From CAYRXE01 sp964428205 (GTDB taxonomy: Bacteria > Patescibacteriota > Gracilibacteria > Peribacterales > Peribacteraceae), in contig CAYRXE010000029.1 of the NCBI GenBank assembly GCA_964428205.1, positions 1-12,560 on the forward strand: a stretch of 12,560 nt of DNA, in the 5' to 3' direction. Made by a program: the position numbers and the translations under genes. Below, in pieces: positions 1-6,310 of this stretch (its first letter is position 1; each line of letters opens with the position of its first letter). Below the pieces are notes generated by a model, which saw only the letters and a program-made list of their open reading frames with translations, was not told the origin of the DNA and made no database searches.

Positions 1-26
1 AGGTTCGAGCCCTGCCGCGCCTGCCA
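1..26 (+). tRNA. tRNA, 3' end only (isotype not readable, possibly Trp)
   Basis: This is the 3' end of a tRNA that starts outside the window. The T-loop TTCGAGC (4-10) is followed by the 3' T-stem CCTGC (11-15), the 3' acceptor strand CGCGCCT (16-22), discriminator G (23) and an encoded CCA (24-26). The implied 5' acceptor strand is AGGCGCG. A1-U72, G5-C68 and G73 match known identity elements of bacterial tRNA-Trp, so Trp is possible, but the anticodon lies outside the window and the isotype is an inference only. Confidence 0.85.
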
Positions 27-56
27 TTCACATATAACACCATCACTTGATACAGT
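27..56 (+). promoter_or_regulatory. Promoter of the TauE/SafE gene, leaderless type
   Basis: A -35-like TTCACA (27-32, one mismatch to TTGACA) is followed after 18 bases by the -10-like TACAGT (51-56). TGA (48-50) before the hexamer gives the extended -10 form TGn. Six bases (57-62) separate the hexamer from the ATG at 63, which puts +1 on the A of the start codon. There is no Shine-Dalgarno sequence. It begins directly after the tRNA CCA. Confidence 0.55.
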
Positions 57-62
57 GCCCGT

Positions 63-821
63 ATGGATCCCCTCCTCCTCGCGCAATGTACTATGATCGG
101 GTTTCTTACGGGAGTGCTCTCGGGTCTCTTTGGTGTGGGTGGCGGATTCATTCTGGTCCCCCTCTTGGTGCTCGCGGGAATCCCGGTGCACGTCGCCATT
201 GGTACGAGCTTGGGGTATGTGACGTGCACGAGCATGTCGGGTGCATTCACGCATTTTCGACATCGTAACGTGTACTTCGGACCAGCTACGTGGATCATCA
301 TGGTTGCAGCATTGGTGTTCGTATTGGTGGGCGCTCGGATCAACAGCTATTTGGATCCTGCACAGCTGAAGACCGCATTTGCGTTTCTCATTCTCATTAC
401 CGGCATCGGTCTCTTCATCAGACCATCCGGTGAATCAGAAACACAGAACTTTCACGGTGGCGGTCACTGGATGAGTCATCTCGCGCTTGGTGCATTCATT
501 GGAATCCTCAGTGGCATCTTTGGTGTGGGTGGAGGATTCTTCTTGGTGCCTGCACAAGTGTGGATTATGAAGATGCCCATCAAGCTCGCAGTGGGCACGA
601 GTCTCTCCATCATCATCCTCTCCAGCGCCATCGGTGCCATCACACACGGACTCCAGGGCAATATTCATCTGGGTGCGCTCATCCCGCTGGTTGTGGGTGG
701 TATTCCCGCAGCTTTTTTGGGTGCGAGGCTAGTGCCGATGATTCCATCAAAACACCTGCACTACGCGTTCACCGTGTTATTGCTCTGTACCTCGGGGTAC
801 ATGCTGTACACAGCTTTGTGA
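63..821 (+). CDS. TauE/SafE family membrane permease
   Basis: This is a 252-aa polytopic inner-membrane protein of the TauE/SafE (DUF81) family. Members export or import small anions such as sulfite, sulfoacetate, taurine-derived sulfonates or sulfate; the substrate cannot be told here. Two homologous halves are visible: GVLSGLFGVGGGFILVP near residues 17-33 and GILSGIFGVGGGFFLVP near 147-163, each followed by A(I/V)GTSL (45-50 and 176-181). A His-rich hydrophilic linker (about 120-137) joins them. Length is typical of the family. The ATG at 63 is chosen because a -10-like hexamer ends 6 bases before it; a second in-frame ATG lies at 93. The gene follows a tRNA and converges on the kinase gene with a 4-base gap. 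No sulfur-metabolism gene is adjacent, so the neighbours do not suggest a substrate. Confidence 0.9.
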   Translation: MDPLLLAQCTMIGFLTGVLSGLFGVGGGFILVPLLVLAGIPVHVAIGTSLGYVTCTSMSGAFTHFRHRNVYFGPATWIIMVAALVFVLVGARINSYLDPAQLKTAFAFLILITGIGLFIRPSGESETQNFHGGGHWMSHLALGAFIGILSGIFGVGGGFFLVPAQVWIMKMPIKLAVGTSLSIIILSSAIGAITHGLQGNIHLGALIPLVVGGIPAAFLGARLVPMIPSKHLHYAFTVLLLCTSGYMLYTAL

Positions 822-825
822 GTGA

Positions 826-2196
826 TTAGGCGAGACCGATGACTTCCTGCACCTCTTCTTTCACGTCATGCCTTCCTTTTTCGATCTGTACTTTCGGCAC
901 ACTGGCGTCGGATATCGTCTCGGACGTTGCATTTTTTGCTTCGAGCATGGCACGAACAATTTTGCCTATTTCTGGACTGCCCGGACGGTCCAAACCATCT
1001 ACGAGTTCTTTGAACGTTTTGTATTTTCCCTGAGGAGGAAGTAGCTTCCACAATGCTTCACCGATTTCCGTCATACTTTGGCAGCGCTCATCCGGGTTGC
1101 GATTGAAGCACTTCAAAATGACATCAGCAGCAGGCTTGCCCAGGCGTTCCTCGAGAAGCTGTTTCTTATGCGCGTCGAGTTTTCTGCCCATCATGTTGGC
1201 CATGAGTAACTGCGCTTCTCCCATCCCCTTTCCATTAAAAGGAGGAGTTCCTGTGACCAGATGAATAATGCTCGCAGCGAAGGAATAAATATCCGACTGA
1301 GCATTCGCCTGATCAAACCGCAGCGCTTGTTCACCGGACATGTAGGCGGCCGTGCCGCGTGCGCCCTCGGTTTCGTGCGGAGAGTCCGGCCAGTCGGTGC
1401 ACTTAGCGAGGTCATAGTCTATGACTCCGATGGTGCCGAATTTACTAAGCATGATGTTGTCTGGCTTTACGTCGCGGTGCACGACGTTTTTTCCATGCAC
1501 ATGTTTTGCAAAGAAGTGCGCTACAAGCGAGATGAGCGAAATCATTTCCATACGCGTGAGTTGCTCATGTTTCTTACTGATTAAATCGCCCATGGAGACG
1601 CCTTCGAAGTACGGCATTTCGCTGTAGGCCAAAACCTCACCCTTTTGCGATGTGGTCTTGCCATAGCCATAACCCGGGAATACTCGCTGTGTGACTTTTG
1701 CGGCATTCTCCCAGTCTGCTGCGCGCTTTTTCTGGGTCTTTTCATCTCCTTCGTTTAAGAATTCCGCAGATACTTTGCCCGCAGCTGCGCGGCCCGACTT
1801 CCAATCGTACGTGAGGTACGTTGCTCCTCGGCCTCCTTTACCGAGCATCTCCACGATCAACCTACGACTTGGACTTTTTGGACTTCCGAGAATCGATTGG
1901 TGTTCCAATGGATCCTTTTTATCTTTCTTGATCGCAACTTCGTCAGTGGCATGTTCATATCCTTCGATCATGCGCTTGCTCGCCTTGCCGATAAATTCTT
2001 CGGGGACTTGCAATACTTCACGCATGAATGCGATGACCACTTGCTCCGGCGTACCAAGGTCTGGGCGTGTTCCGTGTTCGAGCTGAGCGAACCACTCTGC
2101 AAACTCAGGCGTGCGCAAACCGTTATGGCGCAGTATCTGTGCACCCAACATAGGGTCCTGCTCAAGCGAGCGCTCTGGTGAAAGTGGTTTGTTCAT
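826..2196 (-). CDS. Soluble Hanks-type Ser/Thr protein kinase
   Basis: A 456-aa eukaryotic-like Ser/Thr kinase. The glycine loop is GKGGRGATY (119-127), the likely ATP-binding Lys is K141, the catalytic loop HRDVKPDN is intact at 240-247, and the Mg-binding motif reads DYD (260-262) in place of DFG. The activation segment ends in GTAAYMSGEQ (281-290), where Glu289 replaces the APE Glu; SDIYSFA (301-307) is the helix-F Asp motif. All key residues are present, so it is probably active. About 110 residues precede the kinase domain and match no domain I recognise. The C-terminal tail after about 387 is charged. There is no membrane segment or PASTA domain, unlike PknB-type wall-sensing kinases, so it is likely cytosolic. 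No phosphatase is adjacent. The start has a good -35/-10 pair directly upstream; an AAGGAG stands only 2 bases from the ATG, unusually close. Confidence 0.93.
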   Translation of the reverse strand: MNKPLSPERSLEQDPMLGAQILRHNGLRTPEFAEWFAQLEHGTRPDLGTPEQVVIAFMREVLQVPEEFIGKASKRMIEGYEHATDEVAIKKDKKDPLEHQSILGSPKSPSRRLIVEMLGKGGRGATYLTYDWKSGRAAAGKVSAEFLNEGDEKTQKKRAADWENAAKVTQRVFPGYGYGKTTSQKGEVLAYSEMPYFEGVSMGDLISKKHEQLTRMEMISLISLVAHFFAKHVHGKNVVHRDVKPDNIMLSKFGTIGVIDYDLAKCTDWPDSPHETEGARGTAAYMSGEQALRFDQANAQSDIYSFAASIIHLVTGTPPFNGKGMGEAQLLMANMMGRKLDAHKKQLLEERLGKPAADVILKCFNRNPDERCQSMTEIGEALWKLLPPQGKYKTFKELVDGLDRPGSPEIGKIVRAMLEAKNATSETISDASVPKVQIEKGRHDVKEEVQEVIGLA

Positions 2197-2204
2197 TTCT
2201 CCTT

Positions 2205-2233
2205 ATTATACAATAAAAAAGCAAATGGGTCAA
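2205..2233 (-). promoter_or_regulatory. Consensus sigma-70-type promoter of the kinase gene
   Basis: On the minus strand TTGACC (2228-2233) is followed by a 17-base spacer and a perfect TATAAT (2205-2210). The -10 ends 8 bases before the ATG (2196), so the mRNA would begin at or within about 2 bases of the start codon. The AAGGAG in between (2199-2204) would then lie upstream of +1 and not be transcribed. Confidence 0.75.
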
Positions 2234-2298
2234 AATGCGAGCCTTGAGACAATACGGTCGATTGGGCCCTTTTTCAATACACGAATCCCCTCTTCTGC

Positions 2299-2307
2299 TG
2301 CTATTCT
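2299..2307 (+). promoter_or_regulatory. Extended -10 element of the lipoprotein-methyltransferase pair
   Basis: TGC (2299-2301) plus TATTCT (2302-2307) forms an extended -10. Six bases (2308-2313) separate it from the ATG at 2314, so transcription would start on the ATG itself. No convincing -35 or Shine-Dalgarno sequence is visible. Confidence 0.45.
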
Positions 2308-2313
2308 CGCTTC

Positions 2314-2829
2314 ATGAAGCGTCTTCTCCTCGCTCTGCCCCTCCTCTTTCTTGCCTGCACGCCCGTGCAGACGAGTACGACGCAAACGTACCCCGATTGG
2401 ACCGCGGAGGTGTATCCGGCGATGGATCTCTCCATTCAGCACCCAGTGGAGTGGACGGTAAACAATGAGAACGGCAAAGAAGTGTTCCGCACACCAAGCG
2501 ACAGCGAGACGACGATTACCCTCTACAAAGGTAAGACGCTTCGCGAAGAAGTACGCGAGCGCAAACTGGGAGATGAATTCTTGGGAGCAGAAGTTCGCCG
2601 TATTGATGGAGGTTTTGTGACGATTATCTCGTACAGCAACGAAGCCATCACACGTTATCGCGATTACTTGTTCCATCGTTTCGACGAAGAAGATTCTGAA
2701 GTGGTCGTCGCCGAGATGATTGCCACTGTGCGCTATGGCGATGATGATCTCCCTGATTTTTCCAAAACGACTGAAGCTGAAGACGTACTCGCAACAGTGC
2801 GCTTACTCACTCCCGAAAACACCAAGTGA
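2314..2829 (+). CDS. Predicted lipoprotein, function unknown
   Basis: A 171-aa protein with a short lipoprotein signal: basic MKR, a hydrophobic stretch, and a lipobox-like FLAC with Cys15 as the likely lipidated residue. The mature part is soluble, mixed alpha/beta in character and rich in charged residues. A stretch near residues 36-60 (hydrophobic-aromatic, then HPVEW, then VFRTPSD) loosely resembles the start of PsbP-like folds found in bacterial lipoproteins; this is a weak impression. It should be anchored at the outer face of the cytoplasmic membrane. Its stop TGA overlaps the GTG start of the methyltransferase gene (GTGA, 2826-2829), so the two are very probably translated together. 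No catalytic motif is visible and I do not recognise the family. Confidence 0.8.
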   Translation: MKRLLLALPLLFLACTPVQTSTTQTYPDWTAEVYPAMDLSIQHPVEWTVNNENGKEVFRTPSDSETTITLYKGKTLREEVRERKLGDEFLGAEVRRIDGGFVTIISYSNEAITRYRDYLFHRFDEEDSEVVVAEMIATVRYGDDDLPDFSKTTEAEDVLATVRLLTPENTK

Positions 2830-3758
2830 TCGACTATCACCGCCGCATGCTGGCTGATGATGTACGTCACAAAGCGTTCTACCAGGCGCTCAAAAAATTG
2901 ATTGTGCCGGGCCAAACTACGGTTGCAGACATTGGCTCTGGAACCGGTATTCTCGCATTCCTCTGCGAAAAACTGGGAGCCAAGGAATGCACGCTCTACG
3001 AAGCAGGAGACATTGCCCGTGTGAGCAAGCAACTCATTGCCGAGAACAACATCAAGCACTGTCACGTGGTGCAAAAGTTTTCGACGCAGGTCAAAAATCC
3101 TCCCAATGTCGATCTCGTCATTAGCGAAACACTGGGGAACTACGCACTCGAAGAACACATTTTAGAAATCCTTATGGATGCGAAGAGGTTTCTTAAGCAC
3201 GGCGGAACCATCATGCCATCCGCGCTTCGTCAGTTTGTGGTGCCTGTGACGACTGATCGCTTTCACAAAGAAATCAGTGATGTGTGGGGCAATGTGGGAT
3301 TTGATTTGAAGTTCGATGCAGCAAAAAAGATCGCACTACAGAATTTGTACGTACGCACGGTAAGGCCCGAGGATCTATTGCAGGATAAGAATGCAGCGAA
3401 GCAGTGGGACTCTATCGACTTCGCAGGCAAAGAAAGTAGTGAGCGTAAGGGCGAGGCAATGTGGACACTCGAGAGCGACGCACACGTGAGTGGATTCTGT
3501 TTGTACTGGGAGGCCGATCTCACGCGCGATGTGGTGCTCACGACAAACCCCCACTCCCCTGCGACACACTGGGAACAGATTTATGTGCCCATCAGTACCA
3601 TCCAGCATCTCCAAAAAGGCGACGTCCTCAGCTGCACATTGCTGTCGGATACGCGGTTTGAAACAGGGTTGAATCTGCAGTGGAAAGTGAAGCTCGAACG
3701 AGCAGGCAAATCGCTCTATCGTGAAGATTTGGACATGCAGAAGGGATTTCTCGCGTGA
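2826..3758 (+). CDS. PRMT-like protein arginine N-methyltransferase
   Basis: A 310-aa class I SAM-dependent methyltransferase with the layout of protein arginine methyltransferases. The N-terminal YHRRMLADDVRHKAFYQA (4-21) matches the PRMT 'MLkDxvRxxxYxxAI' helix. SAM motif I is DIGSGTG (35-41), with acidic E59 ending the next strand. ISETLGNYALEEHIL (99-113) corresponds to the PRMT double-E loop (E101 and E109 or E110). THW (247-249), in PHSPATHWEQ, matches the PRMT THW loop in the C-terminal beta-barrel. The PRMT family transfers methyl groups from SAM to protein arginines and is mainly eukaryotic. The GTG at 2826 is chosen because it keeps the conserved N-terminal helix and overlaps the lipoprotein stop by 4 bases; a later ATG at 2847 would remove part of the helix. 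No obvious target protein is adjacent. Substrate and activity are unproven. Confidence 0.8.
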   Translation: MIDYHRRMLADDVRHKAFYQALKKLIVPGQTTVADIGSGTGILAFLCEKLGAKECTLYEAGDIARVSKQLIAENNIKHCHVVQKFSTQVKNPPNVDLVISETLGNYALEEHILEILMDAKRFLKHGGTIMPSALRQFVVPVTTDRFHKEISDVWGNVGFDLKFDAAKKIALQNLYVRTVRPEDLLQDKNAAKQWDSIDFAGKESSERKGEAMWTLESDAHVSGFCLYWEADLTRDVVLTTNPHSPATHWEQIYVPISTIQHLQKGDVLSCTLLSDTRFETGLNLQWKVKLERAGKSLYREDLDMQKGFLA

Positions 3759-3767
3759 CAAGGAAAA

Positions 3768-3795
3768 TAGACATTTCACAAAAATGGTGTATAGT
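3768..3795 (+). promoter_or_regulatory. Promoter of the 119-aa orphan gene
   Basis: TAGACA (3768-3773) is followed by a 16-base spacer and TATAGT (3790-3795); an alternative overlapping -10 is TATGAT (3795-3800). It predicts a leader of roughly 40 bases before the GTG, in contrast to the leaderless arrangement of most other genes here. Confidence 0.6.
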
Positions 3796-3831
3796 ATGAT
3801 TAGCTTTTCCGCTCAGATCTTTTTCCCTTAC

Positions 3832-3839
3832 GAGAGGAG
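3832..3839 (+). promoter_or_regulatory. Shine-Dalgarno site deciding the GTG start at 3845
   Basis: GAGAGGAG lies 5 bases before the GTG at 3845, at ideal spacing. It is the only well-placed Shine-Dalgarno sequence I see in the window and it supports the GTG as start. Confidence 0.75.
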
Positions 3840-3844
3840 CAACC

Positions 3845-4204
3845 GTGCTCATTCTGATCGTCGACTTCGATGAGGTCGTGGGTAGTACCCACAGCATCCG
3901 TGGCGTCACCTACGAGGTGACCCGTGTGCAGGGGATGGTGTTCCTGTCCCCTCCAGGAGCGACCGACCTTCGGCAGCTTTTCAAGATCCCTCAGGGGATG
4001 GCGCTGCACTTCTACCAGGACGGTAGGGTGCTCCTTGAAAGCCCCAATATCGATCTGGCAGCGATGCCGTTCGATGATGCGGGTGAGCTTCCGAACACAC
4101 AGAAGTATCCGTGCATCACGCCGGTGCGCGAAGGCGCCTCATGGGTCCGTCTTCAGGACCCGCTCAGCGCTGAGCGATCAACTCCCATCTCATGGGTCGG
4201 ATGA
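3845..4204 (+). CDS. Hypothetical protein, own transcription unit
   Basis: A 119-aa protein that I do not recognise. It starts with a hydrophobic then acidic stretch (MLILIVDFDEVVG) followed by beta-prone segments; no signal peptide, membrane helix, Cys cluster or catalytic motif is evident. A short stretch, MALHFYQDGRVLLESP (residues 52-67), looks like two adjoining beta strands. Third codon positions are G/C-rich, as expected of a real gene, and the unit is complete: promoter at 3768-3795, Shine-Dalgarno at 3832-3839, GTG start, TGA stop and an intrinsic terminator 15 bases later. It therefore appears to be expressed alone. The leader-plus-Shine-Dalgarno design differs from its neighbours and may mean separate control or high translation. 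Confidence 0.75.
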   Translation: MLILIVDFDEVVGSTHSIRGVTYEVTRVQGMVFLSPPGATDLRQLFKIPQGMALHFYQDGRVLLESPNIDLAAMPFDDAGELPNTQKYPCITPVREGASWVRLQDPLSAERSTPISWVG

Positions 4205-4218
4205 TCTGTGGGAAGGCC

Positions 4219-4250
4219 GAAACCCCTGGCAATTGCTGGGGGTTTTCTTT
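4219..4250 (+). terminator. Rho-independent terminator after the 119-aa gene
   Basis: A stem of AAACCCC (4220-4226) pairing with the G-run and following Ts (4238-4244), with the small palindrome GCAATTGC (4229-4236) inside the loop, is followed by TTTTCTTT (4243-4250). Position, 15 bases after the stop codon, fits. Confidence 0.85.
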
Positions 4251-4283
4251 GTGCACAAATTTTGTGCTACCATTTTCCCCGGC

Positions 4284-5192
4284 GTGCAAATCGAGATCTC
4301 GATTCCCCGGCCGTTTCGTACTCTTCTGTTCCTCGCAGTTGTTGCGGGGGTCGTCGTTTGGCTACAAGGTGATCCACGGTTAAGTAGCGATGCACGCGCA
4401 AAGCTTCTTGGGCAGTCATCTTCATCGGTGGATGCCGAAGGCGGTAGCGCGAGCCCACAGCGTATTGCCCAGCTCACCGGCGAGATCATGGACACGCGTG
4501 CCATGCAGGCGCTCCTGAGTCGTCGTGAAGAGCTCCTGCGTTACCAGGTGGAGGTGCTCCAAAAAGAACGCATGCTCTTGGGTAGCGACATCAGTCCGGC
4601 GAAGGAAGAAGAGTTCCGCGAGAGTGTCGAAGAGCTCACGGCCCTCATCAAAGATCAAAAGAAGGCAGAAGAGTTTTTGTTCCGCGCATTCCAGGAATTG
4701 TGGGAGGCAGAAGGACGCGCTTCGCAGTTTGCCCAGGACTTTGCAGGGCAGACGCTCGATACCATCGCGCTCGATTGGCCGGTGGAGCCAAGCGAAGGCA
4801 TCTCGGCGTTCTTCCTCGACCGCGCGTATGAGGCACGCTTCGGCTTTAAGCACTATGCCATCGACGTGCCGGTCCCACAGGGCAGCAACGTACTGGCTGC
4901 TGCGGACGGTATCGTGAGAGAGGTGAGCGACAACGGTCTTGGATTTAACTCCATCACCATCGAGCATGCAGGAGGCTTCGTGTCTCTCTATGGTCACGTG
5001 AGCAAGTTCCACGTGAGGGTGGGCGAAGCTGTCGTCGCCGGTCAGGTGATCGCCAAATCCGGAGGACGCCCAGGTACGGCAGGAGCAGGATTCTCCACAG
5101 GCCCGCACTTGCACTTTGGACTCAGTCAAAAAGGTAAGAAGCTCGATCCTCTGCCGTTCTTGCCGAGGAGGGCGACGGTGCGGGAAGAGTAA
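4284..5192 (+). CDS. Membrane-anchored coiled-coil M23 metallopeptidase
   Basis: A 302-aa peptidoglycan endopeptidase of family M23 (LytM/lysostaphin type). A hydrophobic segment at about residues 12-28 is a signal anchor. Residues about 58-160 are charged and helical, a probable coiled coil as in EnvC/NlpD-like regulators and MepM-type enzymes. The M23 domain (about 165-292) keeps its zinc and catalytic residues: H190 and D194 in HYAID, H238 in LYGHVS, and H275/H277 in GPHLHF. It should cut peptide crosslinks in the wall from outside the membrane. The open frame runs further upstream, but that part overlaps the 119-aa gene and its terminator, so the GTG at 4284 is chosen, just before the basic-then-hydrophobic anchor. 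A TGCTACCAT extended -10 (4265-4273) ends 10 bases before it. Its TAA abuts the stop codon of the convergent dGTPase gene. Confidence 0.88.
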   Translation: MQIEISIPRPFRTLLFLAVVAGVVVWLQGDPRLSSDARAKLLGQSSSSVDAEGGSASPQRIAQLTGEIMDTRAMQALLSRREELLRYQVEVLQKERMLLGSDISPAKEEEFRESVEELTALIKDQKKAEEFLFRAFQELWEAEGRASQFAQDFAGQTLDTIALDWPVEPSEGISAFFLDRAYEARFGFKHYAIDVPVPQGSNVLAAADGIVREVSDNGLGFNSITIEHAGGFVSLYGHVSKFHVRVGEAVVAGQVIAKSGGRPGTAGAGFSTGPHLHFGLSQKGKKLDPLPFLPRRATVREE

Positions 5193-6251
5193 TTACAGAT
5201 TCCTCGCGAGCTCTCGCGCAAAACTGTCTGTCATTCCGGCGACATAGTCTTTGATGGCGATGACGAGAGAGCTCTCCGTTCTCTTTTGCAGATCCAGAAT
5301 GTGCTGATCGGGCTTCTGTTCGTAGGAGGTGCAGAGTTTCTTCACGATCATCTTGCCCTCTTCTTTACCGCCTGCCACACGCGGGTCCATGTAGAGCTTT
5401 TGCATGAGGAAGGTGCGGAGCTCGTTGAGCTCATGCCGCAGTCCCACCGAAAACTCCACCATGTGATCCTGTGATCGTTCGACATCGCGCAGGGTTTGAA
5501 TCCCCTCTCTCTGCAGTCTCGCATTCGTCTCTTGGAGGAGGTCCTCTGCCATCAGGCGGATCAATGTGCCGCGCAAGTGCGTACCACGCTCGTGCGATTG
5601 CTGGTGTGCGCGCTTGGCCAAGGGGACATCGGTAAGTTCTTTGACCGAAAGAATCCCAATGCGAATGCCGTCGTCGCAGTCGTGGCTGGTGTAGGCGATT
5701 TCATCACACAGGTTTACGAGCTGGGCCTCCATGGAGTGCATCTTTGGAGACTCATCGGGGAAGAATAAATCAGTGTGCTTCTGCATGCCCTCCAGCACCT
5801 CTCCGCTCAGGTTCAGTCCTAGGTACAGCCCTGAGTGATACTCGAGTGTCGTGACAATCCTCAAGCTCTGTTCGTTGTGTTCAAAGTGTTCGCCGCGCTC
5901 CTCCATCCACTCATTCAGTGCATCCTCTCCACTGTGTCCAAAGGGTGGATGACCCAGGTCGTGGCTTAGGGCGATGCACTCCGAAAGATCCTCATTCAAG
6001 TTCAACCGCCGAGCCATATCTCTGCTCACCTGTGCCACCTCCAACGTGTGCGTCAGGCGTGTGCGTACGTGGTCACTCTCCCCTGCCTCGAACACCTGCG
6101 TCTTGCCCTGGAGCCTCCTAAACGAATGACTGTGAATAATGCGATCGCGGTCACGTTGAAAGGGATTGCGAAACTCATCCGGTGGATCCTCATGTGTTCG
6201 ACCCAGATTTCCTTCTAGGGGAACGGCGTAGGGGGCAAGTTCAGAGTGCAT
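5193..6251 (-). CDS. dgt: dGTPase-like HD-domain triphosphohydrolase
   Basis: This is a deoxynucleotide triphosphohydrolase of the Dgt family, 352 aa from the ATG at 6251. The enzyme splits dGTP or other dNTPs into deoxynucleoside and triphosphate, trimming or sanitising nucleotide pools. Diagnostic motifs in order: SELAPYAV near the start, FQRDRDRIIHSHSFRRLQGKT, RLTHTLEVAQV (first HD His), ALSHDLGHPPFGHSGE (HD His-Asp pair), FEHNEQSLRI, and CDEIAYTSHDCDDG (final metal Asp region). The C-terminal helical part is of usual length. An in-frame ATG at 6278 would add nine residues encoded by an inverted-repeat element (6245-6310); the family allows about ten residues before LAPYA, so 6278 stays possible, but repeat-derived codons make 6251 likelier to me. 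No Shine-Dalgarno or clear -10 is visible at either ATG. Confidence 0.9.
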   Translation of the reverse strand: MHSELAPYAVPLEGNLGRTHEDPPDEFRNPFQRDRDRIIHSHSFRRLQGKTQVFEAGESDHVRTRLTHTLEVAQVSRDMARRLNLNEDLSECIALSHDLGHPPFGHSGEDALNEWMEERGEHFEHNEQSLRIVTTLEYHSGLYLGLNLSGEVLEGMQKHTDLFFPDESPKMHSMEAQLVNLCDEIAYTSHDCDDGIRIGILSVKELTDVPLAKRAHQQSHERGTHLRGTLIRLMAEDLLQETNARLQREGIQTLRDVERSQDHMVEFSVGLRHELNELRTFLMQKLYMDPRVAGGKEEGKMIVKKLCTSYEQKPDQHILDLQKRTESSLVIAIKDYVAGMTDSFARELARNL

Positions 6252-6310
6252 AGTGCAGAGTGCAACAGTGTAGCGCATATTTCGTCGTTATGCGTTCTGC
6301 TCTATGCACT
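6245..6310. repeat. Imperfect inverted repeat of 7-base units over the dgt start
   Basis: Left arm 6245-6264 and right arm 6291-6310 are 20-base inverted copies with 3 mismatches, separated by 26 bases. The left arm continues a tandem of 7-base units: AGAGTGC (6243-6249), ATAGTGC (6250-6256), AGAGTGC (6257-6263). Transcribed, it would fold into a 20-bp hairpin. The dgt start codon (6249-6251) lies inside the left arm, and the upstream alternative ATG lies in the loop. Confidence 0.75.

Noticed and set aside
2230..2676. Minus-strand open frame of 148 codons upstream of the kinase
   Set aside because: Overlaps the lipoprotein gene antisense; the kinase promoter lies at its 3' end, and the lipoprotein has a signal peptide, lipobox and coupled downstream gene.
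3924..4283. N-terminal extension of the M23 frame by 120 codons
   Set aside because: It runs out of frame through the 119-aa gene and across its terminator; a signal anchor begins right after the GTG at 4284.
4422..5129. Minus-strand open frame of 235 codons opposite the M23 gene
   Set aside because: A shadow of the M23 coding strand, with no start signal and no protein-like motif.
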